Positions 17,610 through 28,145 of a stretch of 64,000 nt of DNA are shown piece by piece (within the stretch, counting starts at the first letter, position 1; each line of letters begins with the position of its first letter). The position numbers and the translations under genes were made by a program. The notes under the pieces are model-generated. The model did not search any database. It had not been told where the DNA came from and saw only the letters and a list, made by a program, of their open reading frames with translations. Origin of the DNA: Propionivibrio dicarboxylicus (GTDB lineage: Bacteria > Pseudomonadota > Gammaproteobacteria > Burkholderiales > Rhodocyclaceae); NCBI RefSeq assembly GCF_900099695.1, contig NZ_FNCY01000017.1, positions 1 through 64,000 on the forward strand, written 5' to 3'.

Positions 17610-19013
17610 ATGACCGACACGCACAATTCGCCCACGCAATACACCTGGGCCGGCCGCTTCACCGAACCCATGTCCGAACTCGTCAAGCGCTACACCGCCT
17701 CGGTCAACTTCGACCAGCGCATGTGGCGGCAGGATATCCGGGGCTCGCTGGCGCATGCCAGGATGCTGGCGCGTCAAGGCATCATCGCCGCCGCCGACCT
17801 CGCCGACATCGAGCGCGGCATGGCACAGGTCGTTGCCGAGATCGAGTCGGGCGACTTCGTCTGGTCGCTCGACCTCGAAGACGTGCACCTCAACATCGAG
17901 AAGCGCCTGACCACGCTCGTCGGCGATGCCGGCAAGCGCCTGCATACCGGCCGCTCGCGCAACGACCAGGTGGCGACCGATATCCGTCTCTACCTGCGCG
18001 ATGCGATCGACGACATCCTGACGCTGATCAAGGCCTTCCAGACCAACCTGCTCGACCTCGCGGAACGCGAGGCAGCGACGCCGATGCCCGGTTGCACCCA
18101 CCTGCAGGTCGCCCAGCCGGTGACTTTCGGCCACCACCTGCTGGCCTGGTTCGAGATGACCCGCCGCGACGGCGAACGCTTTGTCGACGTCCGCAAGCGC
18201 GTCAACGTCCTGCCGCTCGGCGCCGCCGCGCTGGCCGGCACGACCTATCCGATCGACCGCGAATTCGTCGCCGCCGAACTCGGCTTCGCCGGCGTCTGCG
18301 AGAACTCGCTCGACGCCGTCTCCGACCGCGATTTCGCCATCGAATTCTGCGCCGCCGCGTCGCTGCTGATGATGCATTTCTCGCGCATGTCGGAAGAATT
18401 GGTGTTGTGGATGAACCCGCGCTTCGGCTTCGTCCGCATCGCCGACCGCTTCTGCACCGGCAGTTCGATCATGCCGCAGAAGAAGAACCCCGACGTGCCC
18501 GAACTCGCGCGCGGCAAGACCGGCCGCGTCTACGGCCATCTGATGTCGCTCTTGACGCTGATGAAGGGCCAGCCGCTCGCCTACAACAAGGACAACCAGG
18601 AAGACAAGGAACCGCTGTTCGACGCGGTCGACACCGTCACCGACACGCTGCGCATCTTCGCCGAGATGATCGCCGGCGTCAGCGCCCGTCCTGAGAACAT
18701 GCGCGATGCCTTGCGCCAGGGCTTCGCCACGGCCACCGATCTCGCCGACTACCTGACGCGCAAGGGCCTGCCCTTCCGCGACGCGCACGAAGCGGTCGGA
18801 CTTGCGGTCAAGCGCGCCGAGGAACGCGGCGTCGATCTGCCGCAGCTGCCGCTGGCAGAACTGCAGACCTTCTCGCCGATGATCGAGGAAGACGTTTTCA
18901 CCGTACTGACGGTCGAAGGCTCGCTCGCCTCACGCAAGCACATCGGCGGCACCGCGCCCGAGCAGGTGCGCGCGGCGATCACGCGCGCACGTCAGCGGCT
19001 GGCAACGGCTTAG
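17610..19013 (+). CDS. argH: Argininosuccinate lyase
   Basis: Last step of arginine biosynthesis: argininosuccinate to arginine and fumarate. 467 residues, family length. The fumarase/aspartase signature is [15 protein letters not shown] near residue 290; [13 protein letters not shown] and [15 protein letters not shown] carry other active-site residues. The ATG at 17610 aligns with [20 protein letters not shown]; the open frame runs upstream to 16968 but that part is the antisense of the sensor kinase. It is divergent from the LytTR pair. Confidence 0.97.
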   Translation: MTDTHNSPTQYTWAGRFTEPMSELVKRYTASVNFDQRMWRQDIRGSLAHARMLARQGIIAAADLADIERGMAQVVAEIESGDFVWSLDLEDVHLNIEKRLTTLVGDAGKRLHTGRSRNDQVATDIRLYLRDAIDDILTLIKAFQTNLLDLAEREAATPMPGCTHLQVAQPVTFGHHLLAWFEMTRRDGERFVDVRKRVNVLPLGAAALAGTTYPIDREFVAAELGFAGVCENSLDAVSDRDFAIEFCAAASLLMMHFSRMSEELVLWMNPRFGFVRIADRFCTGSSIMPQKKNPDVPELARGKTGRVYGHLMSLLTLMKGQPLAYNKDNQEDKEPLFDAVDTVTDTLRIFAEMIAGVSARPENMRDALRQGFATATDLADYLTRKGLPFRDAHEAVGLAVKRAEERGVDLPQLPLAELQTFSPMIEEDVFTVLTVEGSLASRKHIGGTAPEQVRAAITRARQRLATA

Positions 19014-19041
19014 AGCGAGCGCAGGAACGGCGCCTCCGGCC

Positions 19042-19557
19042 TCAGGGAGAACACGAGGGCACGATGCGCCGACCGTCAAGATCGGGTAGCGAATAGGTCG
19101 AGCGCACCCGTCCGGTCGTGCCGTCGAAAAGTACATCGAACTTCGCGGCCTTCCACCAGGCGTCGCAATACCGCCATTCCCAGACCAGTTCGTCGCGCGC
19201 CTCGAAATACACGGTCCAAGCCGGAAACGACGGACCGAGCAGACGCAGGACATCCTCCTGCGTGCTTTTTCCGGACTCGATCTGCGAAAAATGGGCCTGA
19301 TCGAGGACCTGCTCGACGCGCTCGATCACACCGTCCGGAGCAACGAACACCATGTGCGTCGTGAAGCCCGCAGGGCCGCCGGGGTAAGCCAACTGCATGC
19401 TGCCGTCGGCATTCACCCAGCGCATCGCCGGCGGTCCGAAGGTCGCCAGCACATCGGACACGCTGCTGGTGCCAGCCTTCAGATTGCCGAGGGAATGAAA
19501 CGAGCATGCCGACAGCCCCGCCAGGCAGACTACCGCAAGAATCGTTCTGAGGCTCAC
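19042..19557 (-). CDS. Putative lipoprotein (SmpA/OmlA-like length and layout)
   Basis: 171 residues with a lipoprotein signal peptide ending in LAGLSAC, so the mature protein would be acylated at Cys18 and exported to the periplasmic side of a membrane. The rest is soluble, with two repeated segments of the type 'sdVLatFGPPa' and 'edVLrLLGPSf' as in small outer-membrane assembly lipoproteins. GTG start at 19557, with GAGGG about 7 bases upstream. It is convergent with argH. The specific function is unknown. Confidence 0.8.
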   Translation of the reverse strand: MSLRTILAVVCLAGLSACSFHSLGNLKAGTSSVSDVLATFGPPAMRWVNADGSMQLAYPGGPAGFTTHMVFVAPDGVIERVEQVLDQAHFSQIESGKSTQEDVLRLLGPSFPAWTVYFEARDELVWEWRYCDAWWKAAKFDVLFDGTTGRVRSTYSLPDLDGRRIVPSCSP

Positions 19558-19613
19558 TGCACGCCCTCGATCAGAAAATCGGCACCGACGATAGCGATGC
19601 CGACGCCTTCATG

Positions 19614-19937
19614 TCAATCCGGCGCGGCGATGCCGACAAGCATCTGCTGGAGTTCGCCGGCCTGGTACATTTCGCGCATGATGTCGCAACCGCCGACGAA
19701 CTCGCCGCGGATATACAGCTGCGGAATCGTCGGCCAGTTGGAGAACTGCTTGACGCCTTCGCGGATCTCGGGTTCTTCAAGCACATTCACGCTGAAGAAC
19801 AGGGGCAGGTTGCAGGCCTGCAGGATCTGCACCGCCGTCGCCGAAAACCCGCACATCGGCTGGCGCGGCGTTCCCTTCATGTAAAGCACGACCGGGTTCG
19901 TCGTCACCTGCTGCTTGATCAGTTCCTGCACATCCAT
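19614..19937 (-). CDS. grxD: Monothiol glutaredoxin, Grx4 type
   Basis: 107-residue glutaredoxin with the monothiol active site CGFS in RQPMCGFSATA near residue 30 and the glutathione-binding segment WPTIPQLYIRGEFVGG. These proteins bind and transfer [2Fe-2S] clusters. GAGG lies before the ATG. It is downstream of prmC, prfA and hemA on the same strand, as in many Betaproteobacteria. Confidence 0.95.
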   Translation of the reverse strand: MDVQELIKQQVTTNPVVLYMKGTPRQPMCGFSATAVQILQACNLPLFFSVNVLEEPEIREGVKQFSNWPTIPQLYIRGEFVGGCDIMREMYQAGELQQMLVGIAAPD

Positions 19938-20000
19938 GAATTACCTCGTCTTGATGGGTTGTTTGAAGCTTGAAATTCTACCGGCGAAATACCGGCGGGG

Positions 20001-20861
20001 TTAGCCCGCAGCGCCGTCGACGCCTTCGCCGAACGTTCCGCCGCTGACCCGCTCGATGCCGGCCTCGTCGCGCCATGACGCAATCTCGCGAAAACCGGCC
20101 GCCGCGAGCCGTTCCCGCACTTTGACCGCCTGATCGTAGCCGTGTTCCATCAGCAGCCAGCCCCCCGGCGCGAGATGCGCGGAGGCACCGTCGATGATCG
20201 CGGCAAGGCAGGCCATGCCGTCGCCGCCCAGCACCTGATCGGTGAGCGCGCCCTGCGGCTCGAAGGGCAGGCCGTCGCCGGCCAGATGCGGGTCGCCGTC
20301 GGCAATGTACGGCGGGTTTGAAACGATCAGGTCGAAACGCTCGCCCGCGAGCGGCGCATACCAGTCGCCTTCGAGAAAACGGATCGCGGCGCCGTGTCTC
20401 ACGGCATTGCTTTGCGCCACCGCGAGCGCCGCCGCCGAGACATCGACCGCCGTCAGTGCCGCCGCCGGGCAACGTTTGGACAGCACGACCGGAATGATGC
20501 CGGAGCCGGTACCGAGATCGACGATACGCGCCGTCGGCAGGCGCACGGCACGCTCGGCGGCAAGGTTCACGAGCACCTCGGTGTCGGGGCGCGGAATCAG
20601 CACCGCCGGCGAAACCGCGAATTCGAGACCGGCGAACCAGGCACTACCGAGCAGATAGGCGAGCGGTTCGCCGTTTTCCCGACGCGCCACCAGCGCGTCA
20701 AAGTGCCAGACCTGATCCTCGCTCATGAGCCGCTCGGGATGGGCGATCAGGTCAGCATGGGAGCAGACGCACACCGTTTCAAGCAGGCTGCGCGCCTCGC
20801 CGCGGCCGATGCGCTGCGATGCCTGTCGCCAGGCCTCGCCGATCGACGCGGCGCCGCTCAT
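20001..20861 (-). CDS. prmC: Peptide chain release factor N5-glutamine methyltransferase
   Basis: 286-residue SAM-dependent enzyme that methylates the Gln of the GGQ motif in release factors. The SAM motif is [16 protein letters not shown] near residue 118 and the catalytic NPPY is in [16 protein letters not shown] near residue 190. It overlaps the stop of prfA, its substrate gene, by 4 bases. The start at 20861 ([11 protein letters not shown]) is chosen over the long upstream open frame, which is the antisense-frame shadow of prfA. Confidence 0.95.
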   Translation of the reverse strand: MSGAASIGEAWRQASQRIGRGEARSLLETVCVCSHADLIAHPERLMSEDQVWHFDALVARRENGEPLAYLLGSAWFAGLEFAVSPAVLIPRPDTEVLVNLAAERAVRLPTARIVDLGTGSGIIPVVLSKRCPAAALTAVDVSAAALAVAQSNAVRHGAAIRFLEGDWYAPLAGERFDLIVSNPPYIADGDPHLAGDGLPFEPQGALTDQVLGGDGMACLAAIIDGASAHLAPGGWLLMEHGYDQAVKVRERLAAAGFREIASWRDEAGIERVSGGTFGEGVDGAAG

Positions 20862-21940
20862 TCGGTGTCGGCGAGCGCGGCGAGCTGATCCGCCTGATGT
20901 TCGGTCGTCAGCGCGCCGATCAGTTCGTCGAGATCGCCGTCCATGATCGCGTCGATCTTGTACAGCGTCAGGTTGATACGATGGTCGGTCACCCGGCCTT
21001 GCGGGAAGTTGTAGGTACGGATGCGTTCCGAACGGTCGCCGCTGCCGATCAGGTTCTTGCGCGTCGAGGCGATCTTGGCGTGGCGTTCGCGTTCCTGCGC
21101 GTCGCGGATACGCGAAGCCAGCACCGCCATCGCCTGCGCCTTGTTCTGGTGCTGCGAGCGGCCATCCTGGCATTCGACGACGAGGCCGGTCGGCAGGTGG
21201 GTGATACGCACCGCCGAGTCGGTCTTCTGGATGTGCTGACCGCCGGCGCCCGACGCCCGGAAGGTGTCGATGCGAATGTCGTTGGCGTTGATCTGCACGT
21301 CCTCGAGCGCGTCGGCTTCCGGCATCACCGCCACCGTACACGCCGAGGTGTGGATGCGGCCTTGCGACTCGGTCTCGGGCACGCGCTGAACGCGGTGACC
21401 GCCCGACTCGAACTTCAGCCGTGCATAGACGCCGTTACCGGCGATACGGGCGATGACTTCCTTGTAGCCGCCGAGTTCGGATTCATTGGCCGAGACGACC
21501 TCGACCTGCCAGCGTTGGCGCTCGGCGAAACGCGTGTACATGCGGAAGAGACTGCCGGCGAACAGCGCCGACTCGTCGCCGCCCGTACCGGCACGGATTT
21601 CGAGGAAGATGTTGCGCTCGTCGTTGTCGTCCTTCGGCAGCAGCAGCTTCTGCAGATCGAGTTCGATTTCGGGCAGGCGCGCTTTCGCCGCCTTCATTTC
21701 CTCTTCGGCCAGATCCTTCATTTCCGGGTCGGCCATCATTTCCTGCGCCGACGCGAGATCCGCCTCGGTCTGCTGCCAGCTTTGATAGAGCGCAACCACC
21801 GGTCCCAACTCGGCATGCTCACGCGAGAGCTTGCGGTACTGGTCCATGTCCCGCGTCGCCTCGCCACTGGCGAGGATGCGGTCGAGTTCGTCAAGCCGCC
21901 CGACCAGGCTCTCGAGCTTGTCGCGAATGCTTTGTTTCAT
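20858..21940 (-). CDS. prfA: Peptide chain release factor 1
   Basis: 360 residues, standard length. The peptidyl-tRNA hydrolysis motif GGQ is in [19 protein letters not shown] near residue 235. Recognises UAA and UAG. It lies 4 bases downstream of the hemA stop and overlaps prmC. Confidence 0.97.
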   Translation of the reverse strand: MKQSIRDKLESLVGRLDELDRILASGEATRDMDQYRKLSREHAELGPVVALYQSWQQTEADLASAQEMMADPEMKDLAEEEMKAAKARLPEIELDLQKLLLPKDDNDERNIFLEIRAGTGGDESALFAGSLFRMYTRFAERQRWQVEVVSANESELGGYKEVIARIAGNGVYARLKFESGGHRVQRVPETESQGRIHTSACTVAVMPEADALEDVQINANDIRIDTFRASGAGGQHIQKTDSAVRITHLPTGLVVECQDGRSQHQNKAQAMAVLASRIRDAQERERHAKIASTRKNLIGSGDRSERIRTYNFPQGRVTDHRINLTLYKIDAIMDGDLDELIGALTTEHQADQLAALADTE

Positions 21941-21944
21941 ACGC

Positions 21945-23192
21945 TCAGTCAGAATGCAAGTGGAATAGCCTGGAAATCAGCGCCTGTTGTTCGCTGCGGT
22001 TCCCGTCGGCCTGGTGCAGCGCCTGGGTCGGCGCGTGCAGGAATTTGTTGGTCAGGCGCTGCGACAGCTGTTCGAGGACGGCGGCCGGATCGTCGCCGCG
22101 CGCCAGCAGCTTGAGCGCGTGATCGAGCTCATGCCGGCGCATGCGCTCGGCACTGTCGCGCAACGCCCGGATCAGCGGCACGCTGTCGCGCGCATGCAAC
22201 CAGTGCAGGAAAGCATCGACGCGGGCATCGACGATCGTCTCGGCGCTGACCACGGCCGACTGGCGGGCTTCCATGCCCTCCTCGACGATCTGCGCGAGGT
22301 CGTCGACGGTGTAGAGGAAAACGTCGTCGAGTTCCCCGACTTCGACTTCGACGTCGCGCGGCACGGCCAGGTCGACCATGAACATCGGCCGGTGGCGGCG
22401 CGACTTGATCGCACGCTCGACGAGACCGAGGCCGAGGATCGGCAACTGGCTGGCCGTGCAGGTAATGACAATGTCGAATTCCTGCAAGCGGCCGGCAACG
22501 TCTTCGAGGCGGATCGCCGTCGCGCCGAAGCGCTCGGCCAGGGCCCGCCCACGATCGACAGTACGGTTGGCGACAACGATCTGCTTCGGCTTCTGGGCGG
22601 CGAAATGCGTGGCGCACAACTCGATCATCTCGCCGGCGCCGATGAACAGTACGCGCTGCTCGTCGATGCGTTCGAAGATACGGCCGGCCAGGCGCACGGC
22701 GGCGGCGGCCATCGAAACGATATTGGCACCGATCGCCGTCGTCGAGCGGACATCCTTGGCAACGGCAAAAGAGTTCTGGAAGAGCTTGTTGAGCGTCGCG
22801 CCGAGCGATCCTTCTTCACGCGCGATGCGTACCGCTTCCTTCATCTGCCCAAGGATCTGCGGCTCGCCGAGCACCATCGAATCGAGACCGCTGGCAACGC
22901 GGAAGGCATGGCGCACGGCCTCGCGCTCGGGATGCACGTACAGATAGGGCGCGATGTCGTCCGGCGCCAGCCGGCGATACTCGGCCAGCCACTGGCTGAC
23001 GCGTTCCGGCGACTCGGCCTGGCAGTACAGTTCGGTCCGGTTGCAGGTCGACAGGATCGCCGCCTCCTGCGCGCGCGCACCGCCGAGCAGGTCGCCGAGC
23101 GCACGCCGCAATTCCTCGGCATGGAATGCCACCTGCTCACGCACCGAAAGCGGTGCCGTGCGGTGATTGATACCGAGAGTGAAAAGGGCCAT
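21945..23192 (-). CDS. hemA: Glutamyl-tRNA reductase
   Basis: 415 residues. Reduces glutamyl-tRNA to glutamate 1-semialdehyde, the first step of C5 tetrapyrrole biosynthesis, which also feeds the B12 needed by glutamate mutase. The catalytic Cys is in [13 protein letters not shown] near residue 50. The NADPH-binding region includes [17 protein letters not shown]. It is first in the hemA-prfA-prmC(-grxD) run. Confidence 0.97.
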   Translation of the reverse strand: MALFTLGINHRTAPLSVREQVAFHAEELRRALGDLLGGARAQEAAILSTCNRTELYCQAESPERVSQWLAEYRRLAPDDIAPYLYVHPEREAVRHAFRVASGLDSMVLGEPQILGQMKEAVRIAREEGSLGATLNKLFQNSFAVAKDVRSTTAIGANIVSMAAAAVRLAGRIFERIDEQRVLFIGAGEMIELCATHFAAQKPKQIVVANRTVDRGRALAERFGATAIRLEDVAGRLQEFDIVITCTASQLPILGLGLVERAIKSRRHRPMFMVDLAVPRDVEVEVGELDDVFLYTVDDLAQIVEEGMEARQSAVVSAETIVDARVDAFLHWLHARDSVPLIRALRDSAERMRRHELDHALKLLARGDDPAAVLEQLSQRLTNKFLHAPTQALHQADGNRSEQQALISRLFHLHSD

Positions 23193-23299
23193 GGGAATGC
23201 GTCGGGAAGAAATTCAAAGACCGTCGGTCTGCGGGAAAAACGAGCAGGATTATAGCATTCGCCCCTCGCCTCCCGACCAACCGCGGCGTTGTGGCAGCG

Positions 23300-24190
23300 C
23301 TACAGCGACTGCTCCGCCTGTTCGCGCAGCCAGACGAGAAACTGCGCCACCTCCTGGCGTTGGGCATTGCGTTCGGGATAGACGACGAAATGGGCGTGGA
23401 CGCGGATTCCCCAGTCGGCATGGAAGACCGGCAACAACTGGCCGTTGGCGATATGCTGCGCGGCGATCTTCTGGCTTTCCAGGGCAATGCCGAAGCCCTG
23501 CACCGCCGCTTCGAGCGACATCGCTGCCCGGTCGAAACGGAAGGCAAAACGTTCGGGGACGGTGTCGATGCCGCGACTGGAAAACCAGTCGCGCCACTGA
23601 ACGACGCTGACGGTCGACTGGATCAGGGGGCGTTCCAGGAGATCGGTCGGCGAATGCACCGGCTCGCGCATCAGAAGATCGGGGCTCGCCAGCGGCAGGA
23701 TGTTCTCCTCGAAGATCGGCTCGACGACGAGGTTCGGCCAGTCCGGCACGCCATAGCGGATATCGACGTCCACCTGCCCCAGGGCGAAATCGGAATTGAC
23801 CGGCGAGGCCGACAGCGACAGTGCGATGTCGCGGTGCGCGCGCACGAAAGCCCCCAGGCGCGGCATCAGCCACAGGCTGGCGATGCTGGTGCTGGCATGA
23901 ACGTTGAGGCTGTTCTTGACGCCCTTGCGGATGTCATTGGTGGCGCTGCCGATCGCACCGAGCGCCGCCGCCACGCGCTTGAGGTAATCCTCGCCGGCCT
24001 TGCTGAGCGCGATGCCCTTCGACAGCCGCTCGAACAGCAGGAATCCGAGAAACTGCTCCAGCTTGGCGATCTGGTGGCTGACCGCCGAGGGTGTCAGGAA
24101 CAGCTCTTCCGCCGCGCGGGCAAAACTGAGCCGACGGGCCACGGTTTCAAACACGACGAGCGCATCGAGCGGCGGGAGATCGGATTTCAC
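23300..24190 (-). CDS. LysR-family regulator (GcvA-like)
   Basis: 296 residues from a GTG start at 24190. This start is preferred over an ATG at 24241 because TGAGGG lies 5-6 bases upstream and the product then begins VKSDLPPLDALVVFETVARR, the typical GcvA-like N-terminus. The helix-turn-helix is LSFARAAEELFLTPSAVSHQ and the substrate-binding domain follows from about residue 90. It is divergent from the SDR-TRAP-DhaK-transketolase genes and probably controls them. The effector is unknown. Confidence 0.88.
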   Translation of the reverse strand: MKSDLPPLDALVVFETVARRLSFARAAEELFLTPSAVSHQIAKLEQFLGFLLFERLSKGIALSKAGEDYLKRVAAALGAIGSATNDIRKGVKNSLNVHASTSIASLWLMPRLGAFVRAHRDIALSLSASPVNSDFALGQVDVDIRYGVPDWPNLVVEPIFEENILPLASPDLLMREPVHSPTDLLERPLIQSTVSVVQWRDWFSSRGIDTVPERFAFRFDRAAMSLEAAVQGFGIALESQKIAAQHIANGQLLPVFHADWGIRVHAHFVVYPERNAQRQEVAQFLVWLREQAEQSL

Positions 24191-24473
24191 GCAGGCCCTC
24201 AGTGAAAATAATTCATCGGCCGAACAATAAGCCATCCGCATTGAACCGACAAGATGGCCAAGGCCGCCACCGGCCGTTCGTGACCTCGGAAAAAGCTTGC
24301 CACCGGCTACGAGAAAAATTTGCTGTAACGATTCAGCACCATGTCATGACTGCAAAAGCATCCCGGCGTGAAATAAATTCACCGGTCCCTGAAATTTTAT
24401 CGCTTGCGCGGCTTTCACCGTCTGCACAACCATGAGCAACGTTTTCACCACAGCAAAAAAAGGGACACGTCAA

Positions 24474-25223
24474 ATGCTACTTGCCAATCGCGTTGCAATC
24501 GTTACCGGCGGTGCCGGGGTCAATGGGCTGGGTTTCTGCACCGCCCGCATGATGGCCGAACAAGGCGCCAAGATCGTCATCATGGATCTGGCCGTCGCCA
24601 ATCCGCAGCAATCGGCCGACCTGCTCGGCGCGGGCCACCTGGGCGTCGTCGGCGACGTCACCAAGAAGGACCAGTGCGAAGCCGCCATCCAGCAGATCCT
24701 CGCCAAGTTCGGCCGCATCGACATTCTCGTCAATAACGCCGGCATCACCCAGCCGCGCAAGACCGTCGACATCACCGACAGCGACTACGACGCCGTCCTC
24801 GACGTCAGCCTGCGCGGCACGATGCACATGTCACAAGCGGTGATCCCGGTCATGCAGAAGCAGAAATCCGGCTCGATCGTCTGCATCTCGTCGGTCTCGG
24901 CGCAGCGCGGCGGCGGCATCCTCGGCGGCCCCCACTACTCGGCCGCCAAGGCCGGCGTGCTCGGTCTCGCCCGCGCCATGGCGCGCGAATTCGGCGGCGA
25001 CGGCATCCGCGTCAATTGCGTCTCGCCCGGCCTCATCGCCACCGACATCAACAAGGGCAAGATCCCCGAAGACCGCCGCGCCTCGATCCTCGAATCGATC
25101 CCGCTGAACCGCATCGGCGAACCGGCCGACATCGGCGGCGCCTGCCTGTTCCTCGCCAGCGACCTCGCCAAGTATTGCACTGGCATCACGCTGGATGTTA
25201 ACGGCGGTATGCTGATCCACTAA
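24474..25223 (+). CDS. Short-chain dehydrogenase/reductase
   Basis: 249-residue NAD(P)-dependent oxidoreductase of the classical SDR family. The dinucleotide motif is TGGAGVNGLG near residue 9, NNAG is in ILVNNAGITQP, and the catalytic Ser-Tyr-Lys are in ISSVSAQRGG and HYSAAKAG. An acidic residue at the end of the second strand (IVIMDLAV) suggests NAD preference. ATG at 24474 with AGGGAC upstream; an in-frame ATG at 24432 is less likely. First gene of the operon, followed by an attenuator-like hairpin and the TRAP genes. The substrate is probably a polyol, aldose or hydroxyacid imported by the TRAP system. Confidence 0.9.
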   Translation: MLLANRVAIVTGGAGVNGLGFCTARMMAEQGAKIVIMDLAVANPQQSADLLGAGHLGVVGDVTKKDQCEAAIQQILAKFGRIDILVNNAGITQPRKTVDITDSDYDAVLDVSLRGTMHMSQAVIPVMQKQKSGSIVCISSVSAQRGGGILGGPHYSAAKAGVLGLARAMAREFGGDGIRVNCVSPGLIATDINKGKIPEDRRASILESIPLNRIGEPADIGGACLFLASDLAKYCTGITLDVNGGMLIH

Positions 25224-25243
25224 TCTGGCAACTTGCAGCACCC

Positions 25244-25273
25244 ACGTGGTTCCCGACCGGGAACCACGTTTTT
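25244..25273 (+). terminator. Intrinsic terminator or attenuator between SDR and TRAP genes
   Basis: Perfect 11-bp stem ACGTGGTTCCC/GGGAACCACGT with loop GACC and a following run of T. It lies 21 bases after the SDR stop and 46 before the DctP start. Because the genes on both sides probably belong together, it may reduce rather than abolish readthrough. Confidence 0.8.
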
Positions 25274-25318
25274 CATCAACAGCAGAACGCCATCAAAAAG
25301 GCGTGGAGGAGTCGGACA

Positions 25319-26293
25319 ATGAAACGTAAATGCCTCGCTCTACTTGTTGCACTCATGACCGTTGCTGGCGGCGCCCTCGCCCAGCAGCCGATCAAGCTCA
25401 CCCTCGGTCACGGCGCAGCGCCGGGCAACCCGCGTCATGAAGCGGCGGTGCTCTTCGCCGACCGCGTCAAGGAAAAGACCGCCGGCCGCTATACCGTGTT
25501 CGTCGCCCACTCGGCACAGCTCGGTGATGACGCTGCCATGGTCACGGCCCTGCGCTCGGGTTCGCTCGACATGTCGGCCAACAGCCAGGGCGCGATCTCG
25601 GCCGCCGTGCCGGAATATGCCGCACTCGGTCTGCCCTTCCTCTTCGCCAACATCGAAAAGGCCTGGAAGCTGCTCGACAGCCCGGTCGGCAAGGAACTCG
25701 CCGACAAGACCGCCGCCAAGGGCATGGTCGTCCTCGGTTACTGGGACAATGGCATCCGCCACATCACCAACAGCAAGCGCGCGATCAAGACGCCGGCCGA
25801 CGTCAAGGGCCTGAAGATCCGCACCCCGCCGGATCCCGTCACCGTCGACATCATGCAGGCGCTCGGCGCCGACGCGCAGCAGATCAAGTTCGCCGAACTC
25901 TATGTCGCGCTGCAGCAGGGCGTCGTCGATGGTCAGGAAAATCCGCTGACCAACATCGTTTCGTCCAAGCTCTACGAAGTCCAGAAATTCCTCTCGCTGT
26001 CCGGCCACAAGTACGAAGTGACGCCGTTCCTGATGGGCAAGCGCGCCTGGGAGAAGCTGACCCCGGCCGACCAGAAGGTCTTCCAGGATGCCGCCAATGA
26101 AGCGACCGTGCTGCAGCGCAAGCTCTCGAAGGAAGCCGACGAGAAGCTGCTGGTCGAACTCAAGGGCAAGGGTGTCCAGGTCGACATGGTTGACCGCGCC
26201 CAGTTCGTCACCGCGACCAAGCCGGTCTATGACAAGTGGCTGACAGGACCGGTCGGCGATTTCGCCAAGCGCGTCGTCGAAGCGAGCAAGTAA
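25319..26293 (+). CDS. TRAP transporter substrate-binding protein (DctP family)
   Basis: 324-residue periplasmic solute receptor for a TRAP importer. Signal peptide with cleavage after LAQ/ALA near residue 21. The DctP hallmark Arg that binds the ligand carboxylate falls in GLKIRTPPDPVTVDIM, and YVALQQGVVDGQENPL is the usual family motif. GGAGGAG before the ATG. TRAP receptors mostly bind organic acids, so an acid such as a sugar acid or glycerate-type compound is likely. Followed by its own DctQ and DctM. Confidence 0.93.
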   Translation: MKRKCLALLVALMTVAGGALAQQPIKLTLGHGAAPGNPRHEAAVLFADRVKEKTAGRYTVFVAHSAQLGDDAAMVTALRSGSLDMSANSQGAISAAVPEYAALGLPFLFANIEKAWKLLDSPVGKELADKTAAKGMVVLGYWDNGIRHITNSKRAIKTPADVKGLKIRTPPDPVTVDIMQALGADAQQIKFAELYVALQQGVVDGQENPLTNIVSSKLYEVQKFLSLSGHKYEVTPFLMGKRAWEKLTPADQKVFQDAANEATVLQRKLSKEADEKLLVELKGKGVQVDMVDRAQFVTATKPVYDKWLTGPVGDFAKRVVEASK

Positions 26294-26295
26294 GG

Positions 26296-26871
26296 ATGAC
26301 CTCCGTGAATCATACGGAATCTTCCGGCGCGAGCCCCGAAAGGGGTTCGCCCTCGGCGATGGCGGTGCTGATGGCCGTCGTCGACCGGGGCATCGGCGCC
26401 CTCTGCCGCACCATGTTGTATCTCACCATGTCGATCGTCTTCGCCATCCTGAGCGTCAACGTCGGTCTGCGCTACGTCGCCGGTACCAGCCTGTCATGGG
26501 CGTCGGAACTGCCCGAGCTGCTGTTTCCCTGGATGATCGTTGCCGGTGTCGTCCTGGCCGCGCAACACGGTTCGCATATCGCCGTGGTGCTCGTCACCCA
26601 GAAACTGTCGGACAACCTGCGTCGCTGGGTACTCTCCGGCGGTTCGCTGATCGTCATCGGCCTCTACGGCTACATGGCCACCATCGCCTGGCCGCTGCTC
26701 GAAATTGCCCATGACGAACGCACCCCGGTCCTGCAAGTCCCCGGCTCGATCACCGTCAGCGCGCTGATGGTCGGATTCTTCATGCTCGCCGTGGTGACGC
26801 TGATCCGTCTGCCCGGCCTCTGGAATCCCGACCGCAACGCCCACCTTGAGAACGCGGGAGACCACTCATGA
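26296..26871 (+). CDS. TRAP transporter small permease (DctQ family)
   Basis: 191-residue membrane protein with four predicted transmembrane segments, roughly at residues 38-60, 75-95, 115-135 and 155-175. LSWASELPELLFPWMIVAG is the DctQ signature. The ATG at 26296 has AAGG directly adjacent; an in-frame GTG at 26305 has better spacing and could be the true start. It overlaps dctM by 4 bases. Confidence 0.88.
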   Translation: MTSVNHTESSGASPERGSPSAMAVLMAVVDRGIGALCRTMLYLTMSIVFAILSVNVGLRYVAGTSLSWASELPELLFPWMIVAGVVLAAQHGSHIAVVLVTQKLSDNLRRWVLSGGSLIVIGLYGYMATIAWPLLEIAHDERTPVLQVPGSITVSALMVGFFMLAVVTLIRLPGLWNPDRNAHLENAGDHS

Positions 26872-28127
26872 CCGGCGTCATCATTACTCTCTTCATCATT
26901 GCCGCGCTGATCTCGATCCCGATTGCGCACGCGCTGGTGCTCGCCTCTGTCGGCGGTCTGCTGATCATCGACCGTGTGCCGGTCCATCTGGCCATCGAGC
27001 AGATGATCACGCAGATGCAGAGCTTCCCGCTGATCGCCATCCCGTTCTTCATGCTGACCGGCGCCCTGATGGTCAGCGGACGCCTCGGCCAGAGCCTCGT
27101 CAATCTGCTCTCGATGATGATCGGCCGCGTGCATGGCGGGCCGGCGCAAGTCGGCGTGCTCTCCTCGACGATCTTCGGCGGCGTTTCCGGTTCGGCCGTG
27201 GCCGACGCTTCGGCGATCGGTTCGATGCTGATCCCCTGGCTGAAGAACCTCGGCTACCCGGCGCCTTTCGCGGCCGGCACGCTGGCCGCCGCGGCGACGA
27301 TCGACATCCTGATCCCGCCGTCGATCCCGATGATCATCTACGCCCTCGTCTCGGGTGCGTCGATCGGCTCGCTGTTCGTCGCCGGCATCCTGCCGGGTCT
27401 CCTGATGTGCGGCTTCTTCATGGCCATCTGCTACGTCCAGGGACGCCGCCGCAACTTCCCGCGCGACACCACGCCCTTCGCCTGGGATGCCTTCTGGGTG
27501 CAGCTCGGCCAGGCCGGTCCCGCGCTGGCGATGCCGGTCCTGATCATCATCTTCCTGCGTTTCGGCATCGCCACGCCGACCGAGGTCAGCGTCATGTCGA
27601 CGCTCTACGCCCTGGTCGTCTCCGGCATCGTCTATCACGACCTGACGCTGGAAAAGATCAAGGCCGCCACCGTCGAAGCGGGCATCGCCACCGGCGTCGT
27701 GCTACTGATCATCATGGCCTCCAGCGTCGTCGGCTGGGTCGTCACCTACGAGCAGTTGCCGGCGCAATTTACCGAGTACGCGACCGAAACGCTGCGCGAA
27801 CCGTGGCTGATCATCCTCGCGATGAACGGCATCATGCTCGGCACCGGCATGTTCATCGACCTGCCCGCCGCCGTGCTGCTGCTGACGCCGATGTTCGTCC
27901 CCCTGGCCTCGGCCGTCGGCATGGACACGGTCCAGCTCGGCATCATGATGATCGTCAATCTGTCGATCGGGCTGTATCACCCACCCATCGGCACGACCCT
28001 GTTCATCACCAGCTCGATCGCCAAGGTGCGGATCGGCGATGTGGTCGTCGAACTCATCCCGTTCTACATCGTCGCCTTCGGTTTGTTGCTGGGCTTCGCT
28101 TACCTGCCCTGGCTGACGATCCGCTGA
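26868..28127 (+). CDS. TRAP transporter large permease (DctM family)
   Basis: 419-residue membrane protein with about 12 hydrophobic segments, the sodium-coupled transport subunit of the TRAP importer. Family segments include FPLIAIPFFMLTGALM, GGVSGSAVADASAIGSML and NLSIGLYHPPIGTTLF. Normal length and start. Confidence 0.94.
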   Translation: MTGVIITLFIIAALISIPIAHALVLASVGGLLIIDRVPVHLAIEQMITQMQSFPLIAIPFFMLTGALMVSGRLGQSLVNLLSMMIGRVHGGPAQVGVLSSTIFGGVSGSAVADASAIGSMLIPWLKNLGYPAPFAAGTLAAAATIDILIPPSIPMIIYALVSGASIGSLFVAGILPGLLMCGFFMAICYVQGRRRNFPRDTTPFAWDAFWVQLGQAGPALAMPVLIIIFLRFGIATPTEVSVMSTLYALVVSGIVYHDLTLEKIKAATVEAGIATGVVLLIIMASSVVGWVVTYEQLPAQFTEYATETLREPWLIILAMNGIMLGTGMFIDLPAAVLLLTPMFVPLASAVGMDTVQLGIMMIVNLSIGLYHPPIGTTLFITSSIAKVRIGDVVVELIPFYIVAFGLLLGFAYLPWLTIR

Positions 28128-28145
28128 CGAGTACAGGCCAAGGTC

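Noticed and set aside
24371-24400. LysR T-N11-A site (TTCA-N8-TGAA) before the SDR gene
   Set aside because: Fits the general pattern but is short and could occur by chance; not listed as a feature.
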